A model generated the notes under the pieces. The model had not been told where the DNA came from. It searched no databases and saw nothing but the letters and a program-made list of their open reading frames with translations. Positions 17,850 through 25,058 of a stretch of DNA of 64,000 nt are shown in pieces. Numbering within the stretch: the stretch's first letter is position 1; each line of letters begins with the position of its first letter. The position numbers were made by a program, and so were the translations under genes. This stretch comes from a bacterium (GTDB lineage Bacteria; Chloroflexota; Dormibacteria; UBA8260; Bog-877): NCBI GenBank assembly GCA_021802115.1, contig JAKABA010000005.1, positions 1 through 64,000 on the forward strand, written 5' to 3'.

Positions 17850-18695
17850 ATGGCCATCAGGATCGTCACCGACAGCACCTGCGATCTGCCCGAGGATGTC
17901 CGCCGCGCCGCCGGAGTGGTGACGGTGCCGCTTCGACTCCACTTTCAAGACGAGGTATTCCGAGATCGGGTCGACCTCACTGACGCCGAGTTCGTGGCCC
18001 GGCTGGCCGCCGGCAAGGTGCCGCCCAGCACCTCCCAGCCACCGCCCGGTGAGTTCGAGGCGGTCTACCGTGACTTGCTGCGGGACCCCGGCGATGAGGT
18101 GATTTCGGTTCATATCGCCGCTGCTCTGAGCGGCACGATCAGCTCCGCCAGCATCGCCGCGGGGGCGGTCGACGCCCGTCGGATTCACGTCGTGGACAGC
18201 CGGTCGGTCAGCCTGGGCACGGGCTTTCTGGTGCTGGAGGCAGTCGAGCGAGCCGCCCGGGGTGAGCCGGCGGAGCAGATCGTGGCCTTCCTGGAAACCA
18301 TGCCCCCGCGGGTGGGCATCATCGCCCTGCTCGACACCCTGCGCTTTCTGCTCCTGGGTGGGCGGATCGGCAAGGTGCGGGCGATGCTGGGCACTGCCCT
18401 ATCCATCAAGCCCCTGATCGCCCTGGGCCCGGACGGCTCGGTGGTGCCCGTGGGCCGGGTGCGGAGCCGGGCCGCCGGCATCAAGCGGGTCGCCGAATTG
18501 CTGGCCGAGCACCGTCCGCTGGCCCGCTGCGGGGTCGTCTACGTGGGCGGCGATGACGACGCCGTGGCGCTGGCGGAGCAGACTCGGCGGACCTACCCCG
18601 ATATGGACATTCTGCGGCAGCACGCCAGCCCGGTCCTGAGCACTCACGCCGGACCGGGCACCCTCGCCTACTGCTACCTTGAGGCCAGCCGCTAG
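17850..18695 (+). CDS. fakB: DegV-family fatty-acid-binding protein (FakB)
   Basis: The 281-residue DegV protein is the expected fatty-acid carrier for the kinase encoded just upstream. The family N-terminus (MAIRIVTDSTCDLPEDV), the PPSTSQPPPGEF segment near 53, HIAAALSGTISSA near 89 and VVDSRSVSLGTG near 114 are present. The C-terminal HAGPGTLA segment near residue 270 provides the conserved lipid-head contact. Only one FakB is in the window, so acyl-chain preference cannot be told. Confidence 0.93.
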   Translation: MAIRIVTDSTCDLPEDVRRAAGVVTVPLRLHFQDEVFRDRVDLTDAEFVARLAAGKVPPSTSQPPPGEFEAVYRDLLRDPGDEVISVHIAAALSGTISSASIAAGAVDARRIHVVDSRSVSLGTGFLVLEAVERAARGEPAEQIVAFLETMPPRVGIIALLDTLRFLLLGGRIGKVRAMLGTALSIKPLIALGPDGSVVPVGRVRSRAAGIKRVAELLAEHRPLARCGVVYVGGDDDAVALAEQTRRTYPDMDILRQHASPVLSTHAGPGTLAYCYLEASR

Positions 18696-18711
18696 CCCAT
18701 CTGGGGCGCGG

Positions 18712-20799
18712 GTGGCCGCGGGAACCGCCCCGGTGCTCGCAGCCCCCACCACCCCGGATCTGGACACTCCACTGGCTCAACTTCCCCGGATCTCCCAGGA
18801 GCGCCTGCACGGATTACGGCGACTCAGGCTGGTCACGGTACGGGACCTGCTCGGGCATCTGCCGCGACGGTATGACGATCAGCGGGAGCGGGTGAGTCTG
18901 GCCGACCTGACGCTCGGCCGGGCCGCCACGGTCGAGGTCGACCTGCTGGCGGTTCGGGCCCGGCGGACCCAGCGCCGACACATTGAACTGCTGGAGGCCG
19001 AGGTCGCCGATCCGACCGGGAGCCTGCCTGTGATCTGGTTCAACCAGCCCCATCTTCGGCACCTGCTGCACCCCGGTGACCACGTGACCCTCCATGGCAA
19101 GGTGACCCGGAGCAAGCGAGGCGGCCTGCAGTTGCAGAATCCCGATGTCGAGCGGGAGCGCAAGTGGGTGGGGCAGGCCAGCGTCGGGGTCCTGGTCCCC
19201 ACCTATCCCGAGACCGCTCACGTCACCTCGCGCTGGTTGCGCGCCCAGGTGGCCGCGCTGCTGCCCCTGGCGGAGGGGATCGAGGAGACCCTTCCGCAGG
19301 AGGTGAGGGACCGGGAGGGCCTGATGCCGCTGCCGACGGCGCTGCGCCAGATGCACTTCCCCGACGACCAGGATCATTTGGAGCTGGCCCAAGCTAGGTT
19401 CGGCTTCGAGGAGCTGTTCTATCCCCAGCTGGCCGCCCTCCTGGCCCGCCGTCAGCGCCTGTCCCGGACCGGTACCAGGAGCCCCTACGATGTGGCGTTG
19501 GCCCGCCAGTTCGTGGCCGGCTTGCCGTTCAAGCTCACCGACGACCAGAGGCGGGCCGCTCACGAGATCCTGATCGACCTCGACCGGCCCTCCCCGATGA
19601 ACCGACTGCTGCAGGGCGACGTGGGCTCAGGCAAGACCGTGGTCGCGGCCATGGCGGCGCGGATGGCAATCGCCGCCGGGCACCAGGTGGTGCTGATGGC
19701 GCCCACCGAGATCCTGGCCCGGCAGCACCACCAGACCCTCTGCGACCTGCTCTCGCCGATCGGGATCTGGCCCCGCCTGCTGGTGGGCAGCACCAAGCCC
19801 GTGGTCCGGCGAGAGATCATCGGGGGGCTGGCGGCCGGGGCCGACAAGCTGGTGGTGGGAACCCATGCCCTGATCGAGGACGAGGTGCAGTTCCCCGACC
19901 TGGGCCTCTGCATCGTCGATGAGCAGCACCGATTTGGAGTGGCGCAGCGACTTCGCCTGCGGGACAAGTCCCAGGTCAACCCGGACTTCCTGTCCATGAC
20001 CGCCACCCCGATCCCGCGCTCCCTCAGCCTCACCCTTTACGGCGACCTCGACGTCAGTCAGATCCGGCACCTGCCCCCCGGGAGGCGACCGATCCAGACC
20101 CGATTGGTGGAGCCGGAGGAGCGCCAGCTGGCCTATGACTTCATTCGGACCGAGGTGGCCGCGGGCAGGCAGGGCTTCATCATCTGTCCCTTGATCGAGG
20201 ATTCGCCCGCTGGGGAGGTGCGGTCGGCGACTGCGGAGTACGAGCGGCTGCGCACCGAGGTGCTCCCGGATCTCCGGCTAACCCTCATCCACGGTCGCCT
20301 TCCGGCGCGGGAGAAGGCGGAGCGAATGGACGCCTTCGCGGCTGGCCAGTTTGATCTGCTGGTGGCGACCAGCGTGATCGAGGTCGGCGTCGATATCCCC
20401 AACGCCACGGTGATCGGGATCGAGGATGCGGACCGCTTCGGGCTGGCGCAGCTGCACCAGTTCCGGGGCCGCGTTGGCAGAGGTGAGCACGACTCCCACT
20501 GCCTGCTCTTCGTGGGGGCCGCCGACCCGGGGTCCAGGCGTCGCCTGGAGGCGCTGATCAGCCACCAGGACGGGTTTGCCCTGGCCGAGATCGACCTGCG
20601 GCTGCGGGGTGCGGGTGACCCCTACGGCCTCCGCCAGCACGGCTTCCCCGAGATGCGAGTGGGCGACCTGCTGGATGACGGCCTGCGTGAACGCGCCCGG
20701 CGGGCGGCCGAACTGGTGCTGGTGGCCGACCCCAAACTGGCCGACCCGGTCCTGCGCCGGGGCATTCGCGGCTATCAGGTGGTGTTCGAGTTCGACTGA
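18712..20799 (+). CDS. recG: ATP-dependent DNA helicase RecG
   Basis: The 695-residue helicase remodels stalled replication forks and recombination intermediates. An N-terminal OB-fold wedge domain is followed by helicase motifs: Walker A QGDVGSGKTVVA near 300, motif Ia APTEILA, motif II DEQHRFG near 400, motif III SMTATPIPRSL, and motif VI QLHQFRGRVGRG near 580. The C-terminal DLRLRGAGDPYGLRQHG segment is the RecG signature. GTG at 18712 is chosen. TTG at 18679 is also in frame but overlaps fakB. Confidence 0.95.
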   Translation: MAAGTAPVLAAPTTPDLDTPLAQLPRISQERLHGLRRLRLVTVRDLLGHLPRRYDDQRERVSLADLTLGRAATVEVDLLAVRARRTQRRHIELLEAEVADPTGSLPVIWFNQPHLRHLLHPGDHVTLHGKVTRSKRGGLQLQNPDVERERKWVGQASVGVLVPTYPETAHVTSRWLRAQVAALLPLAEGIEETLPQEVRDREGLMPLPTALRQMHFPDDQDHLELAQARFGFEELFYPQLAALLARRQRLSRTGTRSPYDVALARQFVAGLPFKLTDDQRRAAHEILIDLDRPSPMNRLLQGDVGSGKTVVAAMAARMAIAAGHQVVLMAPTEILARQHHQTLCDLLSPIGIWPRLLVGSTKPVVRREIIGGLAAGADKLVVGTHALIEDEVQFPDLGLCIVDEQHRFGVAQRLRLRDKSQVNPDFLSMTATPIPRSLSLTLYGDLDVSQIRHLPPGRRPIQTRLVEPEERQLAYDFIRTEVAAGRQGFIICPLIEDSPAGEVRSATAEYERLRTEVLPDLRLTLIHGRLPAREKAERMDAFAAGQFDLLVATSVIEVGVDIPNATVIGIEDADRFGLAQLHQFRGRVGRGEHDSHCLLFVGAADPGSRRRLEALISHQDGFALAEIDLRLRGAGDPYGLRQHGFPEMRVGDLLDDGLRERARRAAELVLVADPKLADPVLRRGIRGYQVVFEFD

Positions 20800-20974
20800 A
20801 CCGGGGCCCCAGCAGGCGTGCCCGCTCCGCCAGTGGGTGGGCCGGCCGGGTGGCCCTGAGACGCTTCCGGATCGCCTCTGGTGGGACCCCGGGTCGCTGG
20901 TCCTGCCCCTCGCCAGCCGCTTCCTCCCGACCGCGGTGCCAGTTGGAGCGCCGCTTTGAGGAATAGGACCGAGG

Positions 20975-21370
20975 TTGCGGGCGCAGACCAAGCCGACGCG
21001 GTCGGGCACCTTTCGCGAAACCGGCTGCGACCGGGGCGAGTTCTGGTTCGGGGTGCGGAAGACTCCGGATCGTGTCCACCCAATTCGATGCACCCTGCTG
21101 CTGCGCAAGTCAATCCTGGTTGCGGCGCTGGTGGTGGGGCTGGCCCTGGCGCCGTTCCAGTCGCTTTGCCCGCTGCGCTGGCTGGAGCTGGTGGCGGTCG
21201 GGCCGAGCGCGGTCACCGTTCCGGGCGCGGCCCCGGCGCTCCCTTGGCCAACCAGAGGAGAGGCGGACGTGGCGGTGGTGGGGATTGGCACCGTGGGCGC
21301 CACCGTCGTGGCCCGAGAGGAGCTCCACAGCCCGGCCCTATCAGGGGGCCCTCCCCGCGCTGGCGCTTGA
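20975..21370 (+). pseudogene. Possible remnant of a secreted D-Ala-D-Ala carboxypeptidase N-terminus
   Basis: The 657 bases between recG and rsmD hold one suggestive frame. From about 21095 it encodes LLLRKSILVAALVVGLALAP, a signal-peptide-like stretch. It continues with ALPWPTRGEADVAVVGIGTVG, which resembles the region just before the catalytic SxxK of actinobacterial-type D-alanyl-D-alanine carboxypeptidases. The frame stops at 21370 before any SxxK, and I do not see that motif in the other plus-strand frames up to rsmD. No good start codon precedes the hydrophobic stretch. It may be a decayed gene or a chance match. Confidence 0.3.
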
Positions 21371-21490
21371 CCCGGCTCTGACGCCGGTTCCCTGGCGGCG
21401 GTAGTTCACAGGGGCCGGCCAAGCCGCCACCGCAGTCGCCCCCAGCCCGCCCGTGCGATGCTATGCGCGTTGTCTGCACATCCGCGATCG

Positions 21491-22099
21491 GTGGCCAGAA
21501 CCAGGTCCGGGAGCCGGGCCGCGCCGGGGGCCAGACTCACCGGCGGCGAGGCGGCGGGCCGTCATCTCCTGAGCTTGCCCGACTCAGGGCTGCGAGCCAC
21601 CACCGGCATGGTGCGGGCGGCCCTGGGCAACATCCTGGGGGAGCGCTTGGTGTCAGCTCGGGTGGTCGACCTCTTCGCCGGGGCCGGCAGCCTCGGACTG
21701 GAGGCGCTGTCGCGCGGGGCGGCCTGGGTGACCTTCGTTGAGTTGCAGCGGGCGCATGCCGAAGTGATCCAGGCCAACCTGGAGATGCTCGGATTCCAGG
21801 CCCGCGGGGAGGTGGTGGTGGCTGACGCCCTGGCCTGGGTTCGCCGCCTCGAGCCATCCCTCAGAGCCGCCGATTTGGTGATCATGGACCCGCCCTACCG
21901 GGACCGCGGGCCGGAGCTCTGCCAGTCCGTGCTGGCCCAGCTGGGGGTGGTGGCGGTGCAGTTGTCGCAGTGGGATCCCGTGGTGGTGGTGGAGCACCAC
22001 CGGCAGCTGACGCTGTCGACCACCCCCGGGGCGCTAAATTGCGTGCGTAAGGCTCGCTACGGCACCACCGAGCTCTCGTTCTATCAGAGGTCCCCATGA
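21491..22099 (+). CDS. rsmD: 16S rRNA (guanine966-N2)-methyltransferase RsmD
   Basis: This SAM-dependent enzyme methylates G966 of 16S rRNA. The SAM-binding motif VVDLFAGAGSLGLEALSRGA and the catalytic IMDPPYRDRG are clear, and RATTGMVRAALGNIL matches the family's RPTTDRVREALFNIL block. The N-terminus lacks a clear RGRRL-type segment. The start is uncertain: GTG at 21491 is chosen, and ATG 21458 is also in frame. It overlaps coaD as ATGA, which is a common gene pair. Confidence 0.9.
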   Translation: MARTRSGSRAAPGARLTGGEAAGRHLLSLPDSGLRATTGMVRAALGNILGERLVSARVVDLFAGAGSLGLEALSRGAAWVTFVELQRAHAEVIQANLEMLGFQARGEVVVADALAWVRRLEPSLRAADLVIMDPPYRDRGPELCQSVLAQLGVVAVQLSQWDPVVVVEHHRQLTLSTTPGALNCVRKARYGTTELSFYQRSP

Positions 22100-22614
22100 C
22101 AGCTGCGGTTTATCCCGGGAGTTTCGACCCCATCCACCAAGGGCATCTGGACGTGATCGAGCGGGCTGGCCAGATCTTCGATCGGGTCGTGGTGGGGGTG
22201 CTGGACAACTCTCTCAAGGAGTGCCTCTTCAGCGCCGAGGAGCGGGCCCAGCTGGTCCGGGAAAGCCTGCCTGCCGGCAGCACCGTGGAGGTGGTGCACT
22301 TCTCCGGCCTGGCCGTGAGCTTGGCGGTCTCCCAGCAGGCGGGGGTGATCGTGCGCGGGCTGCGGGCGGTGTCGGATCTCGACAGCGAATTCCAAATGGC
22401 GCTCATGAATCGACGCCTCGAGCCCAGGGTGCACACTGTGTTCTTGACCACCGGGTTCGCCAACGTCTACCTGAGCTCCTCGCTGATCAAGGACGTCTGC
22501 GCCCACGGCGGCAGCATCGAGGGGCTGGTGGCCCCCAGCGTGGCGGTGGCACTGCGGCGCAGACTGGCGCCTGGAGCGGATCCCAGTCTGGGGGCGTTTG
22601 AGGAGGCAGGATGA
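22096..22614 (+). CDS. coaD: Phosphopantetheine adenylyltransferase
   Basis: The 172-residue enzyme transfers AMP from ATP to 4'-phosphopantetheine in coenzyme A synthesis. The nucleotidyltransferase motif YPGSFDPIHQGHLDVI (H-x-G-H) lies at residues 6-21. LRAVSDLDSEFQMALMNRRL near 95 and LSSSLIKDVCAHGG near 127 are further signatures. The C-terminus is about ten residues longer than usual. Its end overlaps the SepIVA-like gene as ATGA. Confidence 0.96.
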   Translation: MTAAVYPGSFDPIHQGHLDVIERAGQIFDRVVVGVLDNSLKECLFSAEERAQLVRESLPAGSTVEVVHFSGLAVSLAVSQQAGVIVRGLRAVSDLDSEFQMALMNRRLEPRVHTVFLTTGFANVYLSSSLIKDVCAHGGSIEGLVAPSVAVALRRRLAPGADPSLGAFEEAG

Positions 22615-23144
22615 GCGATATTTCCGACGAATTCGACCTTGAACCGGAGCCGGTGTCGATCATCGACATGCTCGATCACCTGGAGTCCTTGGTGAACCAG
22701 AGCCGGAGGGTCCCGCTCACCCCCAATATCGTGATCAACGAGGAGGAGATCCTCGACGTCCTGGACCAGATCCGGGTGGGCATGCCAGAGGAGATCAAGG
22801 AGGCACGCATGGTCCTGGAGACCCGCGAGTCGCGCCTCCGGGAGGCCCAGGAGCAGGCGGAACAGATCCTGGCCGCAGCCCAGGAGCGCGCCGAGCGTCT
22901 CACCGATGACCATGAGGTGACCCGACGAGCCGGAGCTGAGGCGGATGCCATTCTCACCGACGCCAGGGAACGGAGCCGCAAGATGCGTCGCGACTCCGAC
23001 GACTACGCCCGGGAGCGGATGGAGGAATTGGAAACCCAGCTGTCGACCGCGCTCTCGCAGGTTCGGCGAGGCGTGGAGGCACTGGAGGCGGGGCGGGAGG
23101 GCGGCTCCGACGACAAGCCCAAGGGCAGGGGTCGCCGGCGCTGA
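22611..23144 (+). CDS. SepIVA-like (DivIVA-related) coiled-coil septation protein
   Basis: The 177-residue protein has a conserved N-terminal part (IIDMLDHLESLVNQSRRVPL, then LDVLDQIRVGMPEEIKEAR) followed by a long charged coiled coil and a basic tail ending KGRGRRR. From memory the N-terminus resembles mycobacterial SepIVA, a divisome regulator encoded between coaD and the rpmF/rnc region. The same neighbours are present here. The protein is shorter than the mycobacterial form. The division role is inferred from similarity and context. Confidence 0.7.
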   Translation: MSDISDEFDLEPEPVSIIDMLDHLESLVNQSRRVPLTPNIVINEEEILDVLDQIRVGMPEEIKEARMVLETRESRLREAQEQAEQILAAAQERAERLTDDHEVTRRAGAEADAILTDARERSRKMRRDSDDYARERMEELETQLSTALSQVRRGVEALEAGREGGSDDKPKGRGRRR

Positions 23145-23167
23145 GCCATGGCGGTTGGCCCGCCTGT

Positions 23168-23173
23168 TAGACT
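23168..23173 (+). promoter_or_regulatory. -10-like TAGACT before rpmF
   Basis: TAGACT ends ten bases before the rpmF ATG (23184). The intervening CCCTTGACGT contains no convincing Shine-Dalgarno. It may give a leaderless or very short-leadered rpmF-fabD transcript. The call rests on spacing alone. Confidence 0.35.
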
Positions 23174-23183
23174 CCCTTGACGT

Positions 23184-23360
23184 ATGGCTCTTCCCAAGGA
23201 ACGAATCCCCAAGGCGCGTCGCGACCGGCGCCGGTCCCACCTCGCCCTTACGGCGCCTTCGCTGGTGCCCTGCCCGCGTTGCCGGCAACCGCGTCGGTCG
23301 CATACCGTCTGCGCCAATTGCGGGCATTACAAGGGGCGCGAGGTCATCGCGACTGAATAG
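23184..23360 (+). CDS. rpmF: 50S ribosomal protein bL32
   Basis: The 58-residue protein begins MALPKERIPKARRDRRRSHL, typical of bL32. It has the zinc-binding pattern with CPRC near residue 30 and CANC near 43, followed by GHYKGREV. A DUF177 (YceD) gene usually precedes rpmF, but here the upstream neighbour is the SepIVA-like gene and only 39 bases separate them. fabD follows, the usual ribosome-to-lipid gene junction, but without plsX or fabH. Confidence 0.94.
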   Translation: MALPKERIPKARRDRRRSHLALTAPSLVPCPRCRQPRRSHTVCANCGHYKGREVIATE

Positions 23361-23391
23361 CCCGGCACCTCGAGCCGAAGAGGGGGCGGAC

Positions 23392-24339
23392 CTGGTCTAC
23401 GGCTCGCTGGCGTTGGTTTTCCCGGGCCAGGGGGCGCAGACCCCCGGCATGGGAGCGGAGCTGATCGCGGCGGGGCTAGCCCCGGCACTTCTGGATGTAG
23501 CCGGTGAGCACGGGTTGGATCTGGCCAGGCTCCTGGTCGAAGGAACCGCGGAGGACCTGCGTCCGACTCAGGTCGCCCAGCCCGCGCTGTACTACTGTGG
23601 AGTCGCCCTGGGGCGGCGCGTTCAGGAGTTGGGCCTGCGTCCGCAGCTCGCCGCTGGCCACAGCCTGGGCGAGTACTGCGCCCTGGTGGTGGCGGGGGCG
23701 CTCGACGCCGAGGACGGGATGCGCCTGGTGCTGGAGCGGGGCAGGCTGATGGCGGCCGCCCCCGTGGGCACCATGGCCGCCGTCCTCGGGCTCGGTACCG
23801 AGGCACTCGGCCAGATCTGCCAGGAGGTGGCCGGTGCCGGCGAATGTTGTGTCATCGCCAACGACAACTGCCCCGGGCAGCTGGTGATCTCAGGCTCGCT
23901 GGAGGGGGTCCGGGCGGCGTCCGAGCGATCCGTTGCGGCCGGCGCGCGTCGGGTGATCCCGCTCAGCGTCGGGGGAGCGTTCCATTCCCCGTTGATGGCG
24001 GAGGCGGCGCTGGCATTCGCGGCCGCGGTGGACGGGATCACCCTTCGCGACCCGGAATTCCCCGTGGGCTCCGGGGCCAAGGGGCGGTTGCTGTCCAGCG
24101 CTGACGAGATTCGGCAGAGCCTGCGGGTCCAGCTGGAGAGTCCGGTTCGCTGGACCGAGGTGGTGAGGGCGATGGCCGGCACCGGCACCTTTTTGGAGTG
24201 CGGCCCCGGCAACACCCTGGCGGCGCTGATCCGGCGAACCCTGGAGGGCGTGACCGTCCTGCCGGTGGGATCCCCCGCGCAGGCGCAGTCCGCCTTCGGG
24301 CGGGTGCTTGAGTCAGCATCTCTGGCGGCGAGGCCATAA
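23392..24339 (+). CDS. fabD: Malonyl-CoA:ACP transacylase
   Basis: The 315-residue enzyme loads malonyl groups onto acyl carrier protein. LALVFPGQGAQTPGMG at the N-terminus, the nucleophile motif AAGHSLGEYCALV (GHSLG) near residue 88, and GGAFHSPLMAEA near 196 with the catalytic histidine are all present. The frame has no ATG, GTG or TTG near the expected N-terminus except a TTG inside the first beta strand. CTG at 23392, with AGGGGG about five bases upstream, gives the natural length. The non-standard start is therefore likely but unproven. The ACP gene lies 400 bases downstream. Confidence 0.9.
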   Translation: MVYGSLALVFPGQGAQTPGMGAELIAAGLAPALLDVAGEHGLDLARLLVEGTAEDLRPTQVAQPALYYCGVALGRRVQELGLRPQLAAGHSLGEYCALVVAGALDAEDGMRLVLERGRLMAAAPVGTMAAVLGLGTEALGQICQEVAGAGECCVIANDNCPGQLVISGSLEGVRAASERSVAAGARRVIPLSVGGAFHSPLMAEAALAFAAAVDGITLRDPEFPVGSGAKGRLLSSADEIRQSLRVQLESPVRWTEVVRAMAGTGTFLECGPGNTLAALIRRTLEGVTVLPVGSPAQAQSAFGRVLESASLAARP

Positions 24340-24738
24340 GGGGGAGACCCTCCTCATAGAATGAACGCCAGGTTGCCCCGGTGCAGAACGCGAGCGGCGG
24401 CGCTGGCTTCCCTGCCACCGGTCGCGCGATGAAGTCCTTCGTTCGCCGGCTGGTGGGGGTTGGTCATTCTGGGGCGTCCCCGGAGGGCGTGCCTGTTGAC
24501 CCCGGCGCGGAGGGGCGCCAGATTGGACCGGGCTTTGGTCGCGGAGGTGGTGCCGAAGGCTTTACCGTATTGCCCGGGGAGCGTCTGAGTGGGGCCGGGC
24601 CGGTGCTCACCACGGCCTCGGACCTGCACCCAGCGCGAACTCAGGCCGCTTCGGATAGGCAAGTCGCGGGAACTTCGATGACAGCCCCGGCAGAGCCGGA
24701 CAGCACGGCGACCACAGGTCGTCTAACGAGGGGTAAAG
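24340..24738 (+). other. 400-base gap between fabD and acpP, no gene seen
   Basis: One frame is open through this stretch and on into rnc, but its translation is Gly/Arg/Pro-rich and resembles no family I know. It probably holds the acpP promoter. TTGACC (24496-24501) with CAGATT 17 bases later is a weak candidate, and CATAGAAT (24354-24361) lies just after fabD. fabH, fabG and plsX, often found here, are absent. Confidence 0.4.
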
Positions 24739-24987
24739 ATGGCAGACATGACTTGGGACAGCTTCCAGGCGATAGTCGTCGAACAGCTCGGCGTCGAAGC
24801 CGATCAGGTGACGCCGGAGGCGAACTTCGTGGAGGACCTCAACGCGGACTCGCTGGACCTGGTGGAACTGATCATGGCCTTCGAGGAGGCGTACGGGATG
24901 GAGATACCGGACGAGGACGCGGAGAAGATTCAGACCGTGGGGCAGGCCTGGGACTACGTGAAGGAGCACTCGGACCTGGCCAGCTGA
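24739..24987 (+). CDS. acpP: Acyl carrier protein
   Basis: The 82-residue acidic protein carries growing acyl chains on a phosphopantetheine arm. The attachment serine is in the classic motif [19 protein letters not shown] (DSL near residue 36). GGGGTAAAG precedes the ATG at a suitable distance. The gene sits between fabD and rnc, the conserved acpP-rnc-smc arrangement. Confidence 0.97.
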   Translation: MADMTWDSFQAIVVEQLGVEADQVTPEANFVEDLNADSLDLVELIMAFEEAYGMEIPDEDAEKIQTVGQAWDYVKEHSDLAS

Positions 24988-25058
24988 CGGCCCCGGCGCC
25001 CGCCCCGGCCCGCCGGCGCCGGACCGGAGCGGGCGCTGAGGAACTGGCCCGGCAGGCG

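Noticed and set aside
24381..25058. Long in-frame extension upstream of rnc
   Set aside because: It runs through acpP in another frame and has no family similarity. RNase III begins after acpP.
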